Part shown: positions 24,245 through 35,765 of the stretch, piece after piece
How the letters are laid out: the number at the start of each line of letters is the position of its first letter
How positions within the stretch are numbered: position 1 is the first letter of the stretch
From: Cepaea nemoralis
Taxonomy: Eukaryota; Mollusca; Gastropoda; Stylommatophora; Helicidae
Assembly: GCA_014155875.1 (NCBI GenBank)
Contig: JACEFZ010021400.1
Span: 1-64,000 of the forward strand
Length of the DNA: 64,000 bases
Direction: 5' to 3'
The notes under the pieces: generated by a model
What the model saw: only the letters and a program-made list of their open reading frames with translations
Databases searched by the model: none
What the model was told of the DNA's origin: nothing
Translations under genes and position numbers: made by a program

Positions 24245-24838
24245 TAGTTAATTCTGATTTTGGTGTCAGGTCTTAGTCAGATATGACTGAGCTACCGTAT
24301 GACAGTAGACGGTACTACCTGCTTACTGTTAGCACCGAACGTTGGGCGGCGCTTACCAAACCCGACACCCCACATTGTGCCAACGGCTTCGGGCGGAAGA
24401 GCGCAATTGGGAGTGTACAAGCCTTACCCTGGTGCGAGGAAATGCAACCTAAAAACAAATGTCATGGCAGGGCAGACCAGGCCCTAAGCCTTGGTTGGCA
24501 GCTGGTCTAGGATCGAAGCTCCGACAGGCGGACAGTTAGAGCATTGCTTTGCTGATCCCGGCAGCTTCTGCAGCTTGTCTTGTTCCAGATGTAGAGGGTG
24601 TTACCTTTCCTCTGGAGTAAACTAGGCAGGCCGACAGAGGGATCATGCTGCATGGGCAACACATGATCTCTATATTTTAGCCCAGTCTTTGTGCTATGGA
24701 GAGGCAATAACTCCATCCCTGGTCTTACAGCGCGAATTGGCCTTATCAGTCTCATTCGCTACCGCCATAGGCAAAAGTTATTACGCCTTTTTAAAGCACA
24801 AACTATCGCCTGTCAAGACGGCAAGGTGCCAATGAATT
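24245..24838 (+). mobile_element. Non-autonomous LINE-1 derivative, best copy
   Basis: The 594-bp unit starts near TATGACTGAGCTACCGTATG. It contains CTTGGTTGGCAGCTGGTCTA and TGCTGCATGGGCAACACATG. Its last 115 bases (GCGCGAATTGGCCTTATCAG, then TCAAGACGGCAAGGTGCCAA) match the LINE-1 end, including the last 45 coding bases that specify the zinc-finger helix. The reverse-transcriptase body is deleted. It is probably mobilised by LINE-1 through the shared 3' end. Confidence 0.7.
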
Positions 24839-25460
24839 CTGATTTAATGGAATTTGTGAAAGATTGTAAAACTGATAAGAAGTGCAGTAGTGTGGTTATT
24901 CAGTTAAATTATTTAGCATTATGGAAAACAAACCTAACACTACTAACAGCGACAGTTCGTCAGCATATGATGGCACATGTCAAATTAGGCTAGCTCTAAT
25001 GGGCCTATTTTGCCCCTTAGTTTACTTTCCTTATCACAAATAAGCTGAAGTATATTTAAATAATTAAATTGAAAAGAATAATAATGATAACTAAATAAAA
25101 AATAGTGTACACATTGTTTCTCAGTAGAAAACATGCCTCGTGTTTTCTTGACATTTTCCATTTTGTGTGACAATAATGCGCTTCAAAAGATGTTTTAATT
25201 GTGTTTTATTGGTAGTATGGAGCAGTTCTAGTGATATTGGTGAAGAAAAGTGGTGTATTTATAATTATTCAGTAAATTTAATTGGATTATCATCAGCGAT
25301 TGAGAAGTAGTGCTTTCTTTGGTAAGTGGAAATTTCACGTAATTGTCACATATGTCTTCAATTTAATTTTTTTTAACATCTGCTAATAATAATATTATTA
25401 TATTTCTAACCTATAGTAACAGTAGCAACAACAACGTGTTGCTTGTGCAATCTCCTTTAA
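24839..25460. other. AT-rich unassigned sequence
   Basis: No gene recognised. It could include the lost 5' end of the mariner element that follows. Confidence 0.3.
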
Positions 25461-25464
25461 TTTG

Positions 25465-26528
25465 ATATATCAGGAGCGTTCAAATCCGCCTAAAGAAGCT
25501 CAAAGAGCGGTGATTCAGTTTCTTTCAATTGAAGGATGTCGACCAGTGGACATTCATCGAAGAATGCAGGCAGCGTACGGTAACAAATGTGTGTCGAAGA
25601 CAACAATGACAGACTGGGCACGAATGTTTAGAACAGGACGTCAGTTCACGACAGATCTTCGACGGCCGGGTCAAGAGCATATTGTTGCAACAGAAAAAAA
25701 CCATCGCCATAATTGATGCAGCAGTACAGATGAACCGTTGTCGAAGCATACGTTCGCTAGCAAAAGAATTTGATGTGTCAATTGGGACAATTCAAAAGGT
25801 CGTTCGTAAGAAACTGCAATATCGGAAGGTGTGTTCACAGTGGGTACCACGGATGTTGACCGACCACCAAAAAGAGGATGGTGTTTGAACCACTTGCTGC
25901 GTTACAGAGTGGAGGGTGATGGATTTCTCTTCCGCATAGTGGCAGGCGATGAATCATGGTGTCACCACTTTGAGCCGAGCAGCAAAAGAGAGAGCATGCA
26001 ATGGAAGGATGCTGGATCATCAAAAGCCAATACATTCAAGTTACAGGTTTTCGCTGGTAAGGTTATGCTAAGCGCATTTTTTTTTTTTTTACCATGAAGG
26101 GCTATCGTTGGCCGACTTTAAAGAACCTGGTATCAACATCAACTCTACCCACTACTTGCAAACACTAGACAAGCTGCAAAAAACCATCAAGAATAAACGA
26201 CCGGGCATGCTTTCTTGCTGTGTGATTTTGTTGCACGATAATGCTCGTCCGCATGTCGCTAAAGATTGTGCAGGAAGCATTAGCAAGGAAGAAGTAGGAA
26301 ATTCTGCAACATCCGACCTATAGTCCTGATTTGTCATCATGTGATTTTCATTTGTTCGGACCTCTTAAAAAATCTCTCAAGGGGCAACGCTTTCACACAG
26401 ATGCAGACGTAATGAACGCGGTAAACACTTGGTTCAGTGAGCAACCACAATCGTATTTTGCGGACGGAATTCGTCGCCTACCTAAGCAATGGGATACTTG
26501 GCTGAGTGCCTACGGCGACTTTTTCTGA
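25465..26528 (+). pseudogene. Mariner transposase, multiply frameshifted
   Basis: The frames read in order as a mariner-family DDD transposase. First comes a helix-turn-helix region, KEAQRAVIQFLSIEGCRPVD, with a second one at MNRCRSIRSLAKEFDVSIGT. Then come the linker KVCSQWVPRMLTDHQK, the first catalytic Asp in IVAGDESWCHHFEP, the second in VILLHDNARPHVAKD, and the third in SPDLSSCDFHLFGPLKKSL. It ends AYGDFF at 26528. Known mariner proteins are about 345 residues, and this span is of that size. At least three frameshifts and a T-run at 26080-26092 break it, and the start is eroded. All three catalytic positions survive, so decay is recent. Confidence 0.88.
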
Positions 26529-26660
26529 CCAACCCATGGTGCATAATTCATCCAAAATGAATACTTTGTTTAATTCTACCACAACCTGTTAATCTTTCTT
26601 TCATGCTTTTGTAATAAGGCCTTTGGAACGGGTTTCAAATGAACGACCCTTATATAATAC
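25465..26660 (+). mobile_element. Mariner transposon remnant
   Basis: Encloses the broken mariner transposase. Possible imperfect ends are TATCAGGAGCGTTCAAATCC at 25468 and the reverse complement of GGGTTTCAAATGAACGACCC at 26633-26652. They match only partly, so the ends are approximate. Confidence 0.6.
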
Positions 26661-26934
26661 AATATATCTGCTACCATTTTAACAATTGTTACAGCATTAT
26701 TGTGACACACCCCTACTTCCCATTTTCTGCCATCAATTTCAGTTTGGTTCAAACCCACTTGTTGTTTGGCACTGAATCAGTTAAATTGCTATTTCTATCT
26801 TCTATGTTCTATCTTCTGCACATATGCAGTAATCCTTGTCTGGTAGTACTTTGTAGAATAAGTAAAGTTAAGTAAAGAAACCCTTTTCACGCGCTGGGGC
26901 GTATAGAGTAGATGGTGCGTATAGAGTAGATGGG

Positions 26935-27074
26935 GCTGGCCCCATGGTGTTAGAGAGACTGGCACTTGACAGGAGGTGTGGTCAGCATCACACCGGCCTC
27001 TTCACTTCCCTGGACATTTCTTGGTACCCATTTTAGGCTGGGTCAACCTGGGAGCGCAGGCCAGTGAACAAAGT
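26935..27074 (-). mobile_element. SINE-A, right portion split by the palindromic element
   Basis: Matches SINE-A (CATCACACCGGCCTC, TTGGTACCCATTTTAGGCTG, GGTCAACCTGGGAGCGCAGG). The remainder continues at 39399-39490 after the insert. Joining at the single CAAAGT gives an uninterrupted SINE comparable to 47043-47285. Confidence 0.85.
27069..27074. other. Left target-site duplication CAAAGT
   Basis: Perfect partner of 39399-39404. Both abut the inverted arms exactly. Confidence 0.88.
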
Positions 27075-27129
27075 AGTAGTGGGTTAGGTGGTAACTGATT
27101 AGCATTTCTGGATTGTGGTGCTGGATTGA

Positions 27130-27151
27130 CCCCAATCCAGCTGGATTGGGG
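27130..27151. repeat. 22-bp perfect palindrome near arm tip
   Basis: CCCCAATCCAG followed by CTGGATTGGGG, with related half-sites GGATTG-CC at 27112 and 27285-27305. It occurs again at 39322-39343. The repetition near both tips fits a protein-binding site. Confidence 0.8.
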
Positions 27152-27246
27152 TTAGGGGTTAGGGGTTAGGGTTAGGGGTTAGGGTTAGGGTTAGGGGTTA
27201 AGGTTAGGGGTTAGGGTTAGGGATTAGGGTTTAGGGGTTAGGGTTT
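27151..27246 (+). repeat. Telomere-like TTAGGG/TTAGGGG array, left arm
   Basis: About 15 units of mixed GGTTAG spacing (TTAGGG and TTAGGGG, one TTAAGG). The G-rich strand is the plus strand, pointing toward the loop. Confidence 0.9.
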
Positions 27247-28399
27247 TTTGTGTGCTCCTAATTATACTTTCTGGATTGACCTCGCTGGATTGCCCCCAAT
27301 CCAGCTCGGGACCAGAGCGGGTTGGGTAGGGTTGGGTATCTAGGTCATATGTAAGGGTCGATAATTCTAAGAAAAGACATGTTTTTCTAAGAGCAGATAA
27401 CTGTGTGTATAATATTTTAACTAATTGTAAAAAATAAATAAAAAACATAAATAAATAAACAACAACCAGGGGGTGCGCGGCGGCGGGCGCAGGAGCAAGC
27501 GCGGCCGATCGGTCGCGTGGAGCGGTCGACCCCAGTAAAACAGTGTCTTGTAGTACCCAAGTGGCCAGTCATTGCTGAGTGATCACTAGTCCGGTTATTG
27601 ACGAGTACTGTGGTGGGGTTAGGTGGGTCGAAGTCTCGAACCGCGCCGGGTGTCATATGAAAATTATAATAAGTAAAAAGGTATATATGTCATGTATATG
27701 ATCTGTAGTGGGTCGTAGTGGCTTATAAAACTATCATCATATAGATTACACCTCTTCAAATGAAAACCTTAAAAAAGTAAAGATGGCCTGTAGTAACGGT
27801 TGTAAGGGGGCGTGGCTTCGTGGTATTCGTTGTTAAGGGGTTGGTGAGTGGTGATGTACCTATATAACAGCTTCCGAACAATTTAAAGGGATGGGCGAGT
27901 GGCGAAGTGGCTAAGTAAATGCGTCGGTTCCTTTCTAAGAGACAGAGGAGTTGCTAGATAAAGGCTCCAGGTCGTTGTCAAGGGGTTGGTGAGTGTACAA
28001 ATAGCTAAATAACTGCTTCTGATCCTTGTTAAGAGGTGGGCGAGGGGCGGGGTGGTTGGATAATTACGCCCGTTCCTTGGTAAGAGCCAGGGTGATCGAG
28101 TGGAGAAGTGGGTAAATATAGGCATGGAGGTATACCACCGACACATTCAACGCATAATTTCGGCGTCGGTCGTCAGAAGACCAAGGATATTTTCATTATA
28201 TGTCTATTGTAAAGGGGTCGACTGTTTGTTATATTATCTATAGTGGCTGGGCCTTAAATACTATCAGCATACCGGTTACAGCTCTTCAAATGAAAACTTT
28301 GAAAGTGTAAAGATGGTCGATGGTTTTAGTGGGTATGACTTTGTGATATTCGTTGTTAAGGGGTGGGGTGAGTGGATGCGTAACTAGATAAACGCTTCC
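27247..28399. other. Left-arm outer section without genes
   Basis: Includes a GC-rich patch at 27470-27535 unlike its AT-rich surroundings. Two related blocks at about 27715-27880 and 28235-28410 share CTTCAAATGAAAAC and GATATTCGTTGTTAAGGGG-like motifs, an old internal duplication. No convincing open frame. The right-arm mirror is 38075-39245. Confidence 0.5.
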
Positions 28400-28690
28400 G
28401 AACACTATCATCGGGTTCGAATCCCAGTGGGGTGGTCTAGTGGTAGAAGAAATATTGATCATATTTGGTTACTTAGTTGTGATTTCGAGCTTGGTTGTTA
28501 TTAACCCGGTTATGTTTAGAAAAGTAGAGGTGGTGTGCTGGTTGCGGAGTATGTTTAGGGGGTACCCCAGACACCGTGGAAGTGACAGGTTCGAATCTCG
28601 GAACTTTGTCGTGGGTAAGATTTCCAGTCATCAAGGTGTGGGTGTCGTCGCGGCCACAAGTCCCACCGCTGATGAAAAACACAGGCAGCA
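28400..28690 (+). repeat. tRNA-like promoter sequences in left arm
   Basis: Two B-box matches are present, GGGTTCGAATCCC at 28412-28424 and GGTTCGAATCTCGG at 28589-28602, with TGGTCTAGTGG between. They look like tRNA-derived SINE heads captured in the arm. The mirror is 37800-38090. The 98-codon frame at 28440-28736 is a shadow. Confidence 0.45.
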
Positions 28691-29559
28691 GATTTCACCC
28701 TTGTACCCACGAGTTACAAAATATAAGCTAACTTAACATTCAGAATATGACCTCAACAGGTGTGGCCAAAAATCAATACTTATTCTCATAACGGCTAATC
28801 CAGGGGATTATTGTCCTCGTAATGACCAAGTCAGGTTAATAATATTTCTTATATCTCCGCCATTGCAAATAGTTCGAGATATTAATAAATGTTCATATAA
28901 AGGTTGGAAGGGGATTAAAAGATTAACACCTATTGTCGGGACATCCAGTAAAAATCAATACACTACCCTCGATTTTTCTCATAATTGCCGATTGGAGATT
29001 ATGGGCTAGGTGTATGTGTCCTTATTTAGTTAAAACAGGTGGTATGAGTAGGAGATATCACAAACAGTCAGCATGTGCCACTCTGATCTTAAATATCAGT
29101 AGTTCGTTATTCTTGTGACATTGAAAACGCTTGTGGCTTGAAGACGGATGGTGTACTATGTTATTGGGTGGTGTATATAGATTGACCAGTATGTGAAGTT
29201 GATAAGGTCACCCCTGCCAGCGCATCGTAGCTGTGTTGTGACTTGTCGCCTATTACATCCGGGTGTAAAAATAACCAAAAATATTTCACATCAACTCAGC
29301 CATGCCTCTATATAGCTGCACTGCGAACATGGCTAGAGTCTACTTTAGGAAAGTATTGTGTATCTGTGTATACGGGTTTACCACTGCTTATAGATGTGTG
29401 CAGTATTATTAGAAAGCGGCCGTTATGTCTACATTATCAAAGTATGTTGCCTTACAGAGCTGGTATAGTATCTATGTGTCTGCTACGTTGTATGTTTTGT
29501 CATGTTGCCTTGTAGTATTTGGAGGGAGTTTCATGTGGTTGTCTAGTGAACTTTTTAAA

Positions 29560-29795
29560 AACTATGTCTCAGAATCCACAACGCCACTGGCATTAGAGGC
29601 TTTTCAACTTGTCTGCTCATTGACCACGCTTCACAGTCATACTAAAGTACGGGTTCTATGTAGTACTTAAACACTCCTTTTATTTCTCATTACAGTTGTC
29701 AACTTTATATTAGTCAGTATGTTTTCCAATTTGCAAAAGACAACCTTCATCACAGCGATTCTTGTTCCAACGCTTTAAAGCCACCTCCTATCAGA
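29560..29795 (-). mobile_element. LINE-3 fragment in left arm
   Basis: The minus strand matches LINE-3 at about 13230-13440: GAAAACATACTGAC, TACATAGAACCCGTACTTTA, then GTGGTCAATGAGCAGACAAG. Stops are frequent. Confidence 0.65.
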
Positions 29796-30564
29796 CATTT
29801 TTTTTCTTTCCTTTTATGCTCACGGCTACCGTTTCCCCATTTCAAGCTCCATGTCTCTACTTGTATGCATTAGTGTGGTAGAAGTAAACCGATAACGCAC
29901 AAGATAGATGTATATTATCACACTGTATATGAACATGTGGGAAACGGCTACATCCGGGCAAAGAGGGCGTTGTATCTGTCACATGCGTATGGATACAGCC
30001 GAGACACGTGGTTAAGAGGGATACTACAGAAAGAAAAAAAACGGTATTATGTTGGCGATCGAACCAGGGGACCTAATTCGTGATGACCACCATGTACGGG
30101 AGTGATTCTGCCCCCTCGTCAACAGGGCGTCGGAGGTTTAAAAGGGTGTTCATTCTCTCGCTTTTCTATTTCCGAGTCGTCATAGGGTCACCAAGTAACA
30201 GTAAAGAACACGAAACTACTATTACCAAGGCCTCTATACATCACAAGGCAGTTTCGAATATAATATACACAACTATAATCAAGTCATCACAGTATTCAAC
30301 TAACCTGTTCTCATAGACATAGAGGAGAGATGTGAGCACCGAGGCCAGTTGGGGGAGGTGTACCTTTTACTTAACATCTATCGGGTCATACACCGACGAG
30401 TGTTTAGCTATATTTATCATATAATATTACCCGTGAACACAACAAGCTTCCCCGGATCAGTCTTAGGCTTCTCATATAACATGACATATCACGTACCCGC
30501 TGTCCTGACCAGCAAAGTTATCGCTTCTCAGAGCAGACATTTACACTTTCATTAATTCTTCTGC

Positions 30565-30697
30565 CTGGCCAAAGGGGGTCTTTGCATCTTTCCGCAGAAA
30601 CCTAGTTCCAATGCTAATATATGTTTTTCAATGTGTCGGCTCATTACCACATTTCACATCCTGACAAAAGTACAGGTTCTATGTTCCACTCCAACAG
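30565..30697 (-). mobile_element. Second LINE-3 fragment in left arm
   Basis: The minus strand matches LINE-3 at about 13340-13455 (GAACCTGTACTTTTGTCAGG, then TTTCTGCGGAAAGATGCAAA). It overlaps the same LINE segment as 29560-29795, so two independent copies sit in one arm. Confidence 0.65.
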
Positions 30698-32450
30698 TCA
30701 AATAAGAAAAAAATGTTAGCCAAATTATTAAAATGTTGGCCAAATATAGAAATATATCGACCAGACGTATAAAATATAGTAAAATTTGTTAGCCAAACTT
30801 ATAAAACTCGGGGTCAAAATAAGAAATATCTCAACCAAGCGTATAAGAAATAGGAAAAAAGGCTAGTCAAACTAATGAAAATGTTGGCCAAATACAGAAA
30901 TATCTCGACCAACTTATAAAATGTAGGAAAAATTGTTAGCCAAACTGACAAAACTGTTAGCCAAAATAAGAAACGTCTCGGCCAACTTATAAAATGTAGG
31001 AAAAATTGTTAGCTAAAACTGACAAAAACAGTTGGTCAAAATAAGAAACGTCTCGACTAACATTATAAAAAGTAGGAAAAATTGTAACCAAATTAATTTA
31101 AAAAGGTGACCAAAATAGGAAATATCTCGACCAAACTTATGAAAAGTAGGAAAATTGTTCGTCAAATGTGACAAATATTGGGCAAGTAGGAAATCATGTT
31201 AGCCAAATAGGAAAAAATATCGATCAAACTTATAGATGTATCGGCCAAACTTATAAAATGTATGAACATTTGTTAGCCAAAGGTGAAAAAACATTGACCA
31301 AGTAATGAAATATCTCATCCGAATTTATAACAAGTAAGAAAATATGCTTGTAAAAGCAAGAAATATGTCGACTGAAGTTATACAATAGGCGAAACGATGG
31401 ACAAACTTATAAAGATGTCGACCGTTATAAGAAAATGTATTACCCAAATTAGGAAAAAATATTGACCAAGTTTTGAAATATCTCGACCAAACTTACAAAA
31501 AAATAGGAAAATATGTCGACTAAAGTAGGAATATTTGTTAGCCAAAAATGAAAAATATTGGTCAAGTAAAGAAATATCGCATCCAAACTTTTAAATGTAG
31601 GAAACTTTATTAACCAAATGTGAAAAATATTATCCAAGTAAAGACATGTTACAACTAATCTTATAAATATCTCAACCATACTTATGAAAAGGAGGAAAAT
31701 GTGTTAACCTAATGGGGAAAATATTGGCCAAGTGAAGAAATATCTCATCCATTCTTATAAATCTTAGGAAAATGTGTTAACCTAATGAGAAAAATATCGC
31801 CCAATTGAAGAAAAAAGTTACACAAAACTTATAAAACTTAGGAAAATGTGTTAACCTAATGAGAAAAAATATCGCCCAATTGAAGAAAAAAGTTACACAA
31901 AACTTATAAAACTTAGGAAAATGTGTTAACCTAATGAGAAAAATATTGACCAAGTGAAGAAAAACATACACCAAACTTCTGAAAAGTAAGAAAATTTGTT
32001 AACCAAATGGGAAAAATATCGCCCAATTGAAGAAATATCTCAACCATACTTATGAAAAGGAGGAAAATGTGTTAACCTAATGAGAAAATATCGCCCAAGT
32101 GAAGAAAAAAGTTACACAAAACTTATAAAACTTAGGAAAATGTGTTAACCTAATGAGAAAAATATCGCCCAATTGAAGAAAAAAGTTACACAAAACTTAT
32201 AAAACTTAGGAAAATGTGTTAACCTAATGAGAAAAATATTGACCAAGTAAAGAAAAACGTACACCAAACTTCTGAAAAGTAAGAAAATTTGTTAACCAAA
32301 AGGGAAAAATATATGGGCTAAACTATGAAATATGTTGACCGAACTAAGAAAGTGTGTTAACCAAAGGGGGGAAAATGTTGGTCAAAACATGAAACATCTC
32401 GACCAAGCTTATAAGTATCTCGTGTAAACTTATAAAAAAAGTAGGAACAA
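30698..32450 (+). repeat. AT-rich degenerate minisatellite, left arm
   Basis: Roughly 25 decayed units of about 65-75 bp, built on TTAGCCAAA, AAATATTGACCAAGT, AATATCTCGACCAAACTTAT and AAAAGTAGGAAAA. Near 31757-31960 and 32110-32230 the unit is better preserved (about 74 bp, TGTGTTAACCTAATGAGAAA). The mirror is 33880-35625. Confidence 0.8.
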
Positions 32451-32696
32451 ATATTGCTTCTGTAGTTATATCAAACGTGTCTTGAACTTTTATCTGAACA
32501 GACATTTCACAAGACATAATCATCAACGTCAACACTTTCCCTCTTTTACATTACCGAAAGTTTCAACTTATCAGTCCAGAGTATCCACTAAAGAAGCACT
32601 TATGCATACTAATCACCCAGCTCTTCACACTCTTGGTTTTTTTTTCTTTTCTAACGCAAAGTGTCTCTGTCTTTCATAGATAGCTTCACAACTTTT

Positions 32697-32861
32697 CTAT
32701 GTAGCACCACTAACAACGCCAAACCTTCGTTTCACATGAGCTCTAATGAAACAGTCATAACAACATTTAGGGCAATTTGTGGCTCCACCTGGGATAGTTT
32801 CAATATCATCTGAGTATTCGTCAGCAAAGATCCACTTCCCATGGCTGATATCTTCAACTTT
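32697..32861 (-). pseudogene. Left-arm copy of Cys-rich ORF
   Basis: Mirror image of 33460-33624. It reads outward from the loop and encodes the same 54 residues with the NCPKCCYDC cluster. No family recognised. Confidence 0.4.
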
Positions 32862-32869
32862 CTATACCA

Positions 32870-33451
32870 TTTTCTATGCTGACTAAGCAGATTTCAGATG
32901 CAGACTAAGCAGACTAAGCAGATGTATACTTAGGGTTAGGGTTAGTAAGAAAGAGTTTGTTGTGTTTGATGTCTTTCTGGTAGTCCAAGGAATGCAACTC
33001 ATTCGTCTCAATAACCCAAGCTCTGTTGTTTTTTCAAGTTCTGCCTAGGGGTGCTGGTCGATGACCATATTCGTTGTCTAGAATAGCGCCTAGTAGGTTA
33101 GGGGCATATGATTTATCTCCACGGGGTTGGGAAATCTGCTTAGTCAGCAGAAAATCAGTTGTTCTGTAATCAAAGAGAATGTTAATGTTATTTGGTATGA
33201 AATGTTGAAAGTCGGTTAGACGATGTGGTAGAGGGTATTCAAGGGTTCAGTAAGGCAGACGTGGCTTTAAGAAAGGTCGACTTCATAACAGACACTGTTG
33301 GTTGGTTGCAGACTTGCCGCTATTGCAGCTATGAAATGACAAAGTGTGATAGAGGTGGACAAAGTAAGCAATGTTATGTTAGCTAGACTTCGAGAACACT
33401 CTTTGTATTGTTGAAAGATGGACCAATGGAAGGTTAGTGTAGCAGACATTG
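32870..33451. other. Palindrome loop, 582 bp
   Basis: Single-copy sequence between the arms. It contains CTAAGCAG repeats at 32882-32920 and two telomere-like units at 32930-32945. Open plus-strand segments include KKEFVVFDVFLVVQGMQLIR at about 32950-33010 and the frame at 33201-33386. Confidence 0.8.
33201..33386 (+). pseudogene. Possible coding remnant in the loop
   Basis: A 61-codon open stretch without an ATG at its start, ESRLDDVVEGIQGFSKADVA then KVDFITDTVGWLQTCRYCSY, with Cys-x2-Cys-x6-Cys. Composition looks protein-like, not random, but I recognise no family. A second frame (+1) takes over near 33365 and leads toward 33460-33624, so a frameshifted gene running from loop into arm is plausible. 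Confidence 0.4.
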
Positions 33452-33459
33452 TGGTATAG

Positions 33460-33624
33460 AAAGTTGAAGATATCAGCCATGGGAAGTGGATCTTTGCTGA
33501 CGAATACTCAGATGATATTGAAACTATCCCAGGTGGAGCCACAAATTGCCCTAAATGTTGTTATGACTGTTTCATTAGAGCTCATGTGAAACGAAGGTTT
33601 GGCGTTGTTAGTGGTGCTACATAG
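33460..33624 (+). pseudogene. Short Cys-rich ORF at arm/loop border
   Basis: This 54-codon stretch follows an in-frame TAG at 33457 and encodes KVEDISHGKWIFADEYSDDI, then IPGGATNCPKCCYDCFIRAH. The Cys-x2-Cys-Cys-x2-Cys cluster could bind zinc. Upstream in the same frame, MDQWKVSVADIVV starts at 33418 in the loop. An identical copy reads outward in the left arm. I infer the 3' end of a gene duplicated when the palindrome formed; the function is unknown. Confidence 0.4.
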
Positions 33625-33879
33625 AAAAGTTGTGAAGCTATCTATGAAAGACAGAGACACTTTGCGTTAGAAAAGAAAAAAAAAAACCAAGAGTGTGAAG
33701 AGCTGGGTGATTAGTATGCATAAGTGCTTCTTTAGTGGATACTCTGGACTGATAAGTTGAAACTTTCGTTAATGTAAAAGAGGGAAAGTGTTGACGTTGA
33801 TGATTATGTCTTGTGAAATGTCTGTTCAGATAAAAGTTCAAGACACGTTTGATATAACTACAGAAGCAATATTTGTTCC

Positions 33880-35625
33880 TACTTTTTTTTATAAGTTTAC
33901 ACGAGATACTTATAAGCTTGGTCGAGATGTTTCATGTTTTGACCAACATTTTCCCCCTTTGGTTAACACACTTTCTTAGTTCGGTCAACATATTTCATAG
34001 TTTAGCCCATATATTTTTCCCTTTTGGTTAACAAATTTTCTTACTTTTCAGAAGTTTGGTGTACGTTTTTCTTTACTTGGTCAATATTTTTCTCATTAGG
34101 TTAACACATTTTCCTAAGTTTTATAAGTTTTGTGTAACTTTTTTCTTCAATTGGGCGATATTTTTCTCATTAGGTTAACACATTTTCCTAAGTTTTATAA
34201 GTTTTGTGTAACTTTTTTCTTCACTTGGGCGATATTTTCTCATTAGGTTAACACATTTTCCTCCTTTTCATAAGTATGGTTGAGATATTTCTTCAATTGG
34301 GCGATATTTTTCCCATTTGGTTAACAAATTTTCTTACTTTTCAGAAGTTTGGTGTATGTTTTTCTTCACTTGGTCAATATTTTTCTCATTAGGTTAACAC
34401 ATTTTCCTAAGTTTTATAAGTTTTGTGTAACTTTTTTCTTCAATTGGGCGATATTTTTCTCATTAGGTTAACACATTTTCCTAAGTTTTATAAGTTTTGT
34501 GTAACTTTTTTCTTCAATTGGGCGATATTTTTCTCATTAGGTTAACACATTTTCCTAAGATTTATAAGAATGGATGAGATATTTCTTCACTTGGCCAATA
34601 TTTTCCCCATTAGGTTAACACATTTTCCTCCTTTTCATAAGTATGGTTGAGATATTTATAAGATTAGTTGTAACATGTCTTTACTTGGATAATATTTTTC
34701 ACATTTGGTTAATAAAGTTTCCTACATTTTAAAAGTTTGGATGCGATATTTCTTTACTTGACCAATATTTTTCATTTTTGGCTAACAAATATTCCTACTT
34801 TAGTCGACATATTTTCCTATTTTTTGTAAGTTTGGTCGAGATATTTCAAAACTTGGTCAATATTTTTTCCTAATTTGGGTAATACATTTTCTTATAACGG
34901 TCGACATCTTTATAAGTTTGTCCATCGTTTCGCCTATTGTATAACTTCAGTCGACATATTTCTTGCTTTTACAAGCATATTTTCTTACTTGTTATAAATT
35001 CGGATGAGATATTTCATTACTTGGTCAATGTTTTTTCACCTTTGGCTAACAAATGTTCATACATTTTATAAGTTTGGCCGATACATCTATAAGTTTGATC
35101 GATATTTTTCCTATTTGGCTAACATGATTTCCTACTTGCCCAATATTTGTCACATTTGACGAACAATTTTCCTACTTTTCATAAGTTTGGTCGAGATATT
35201 TCCTATTTTGGTCACCTTTTTAAATTAATTTGGTTACAATTTTTCCTACTTTTTATAATGTTAGTCGAGACGTTTCTTATTTTGACCAACTGTTTTTGTC
35301 AGTTTTAGCTAACAATTTTCCTACATTTTATAAGTTGGCCGAGACGTTTCTTATTTTGGCTAACAGTTTTGTCAGTTTGGCTAACAATTTTTCCTACATT
35401 TTATAAGTTGGTCGAGATATTTCTGTATTTGGCCAACATTTTCATTAGTTTGACTAGCCTTTTTCCTATTTCTTATACGCTTGGTTGAGATATTTCTTAT
35501 TTTGACCCCGAGTTTTATAAGTTTGGCTAACAAATTTTACTATATTTTATACGTCTGGTCGATATATTTCTATATTTGGCCAACATTTTAATAATTTGGC
35601 TAACATTTTTTTCTTATTTGACTGT
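33880..35625 (-). repeat. AT-rich degenerate minisatellite, right arm
   Basis: Mirror of 30698-32450, with the same order of better-preserved 74-bp units (34095-34260 and 34380-34560). Confidence 0.8.
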
Positions 35626-35765
35626 TGGAGTGGAACATAGAACCTGTACTTTTGTCAGGATGTGAAATGTGGTAATGAGCCGACACATTGAAAAACATAT
35701 ATTAGCATTGGAACTAGGTTTCTGCGGAAAGATGCAAAGACCCCCTTTGGCCAGGCAGAAGAATT
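35625..35765 (+). mobile_element. LINE-3 fragment in right arm
   Basis: Mirror of 30565-30697: ATAGAACCTGTACTTTTGTC, then TTTCTGCGGAAAGATGCAAA. Confidence 0.65.

Larger units (their letters stand above)
27075..32869 (+). repeat. Left inverted arm, 5795 bp
   Basis: Matches the reverse complement of 33452-39398 from tip to loop. Checked by eye at the tip, at 28380-28480, 29220-29330, 30560-30700 and 32700-32869. It ends at CTTTCTATACCA, after which the loop begins. Confidence 0.9.

Noticed and set aside
28440..28736. 98-codon frame with a hydrophobic start, present in both arms
   Set aside because: It runs through tRNA-like B-box sequence and has no recognisable motif; probably a shadow of a SINE head.
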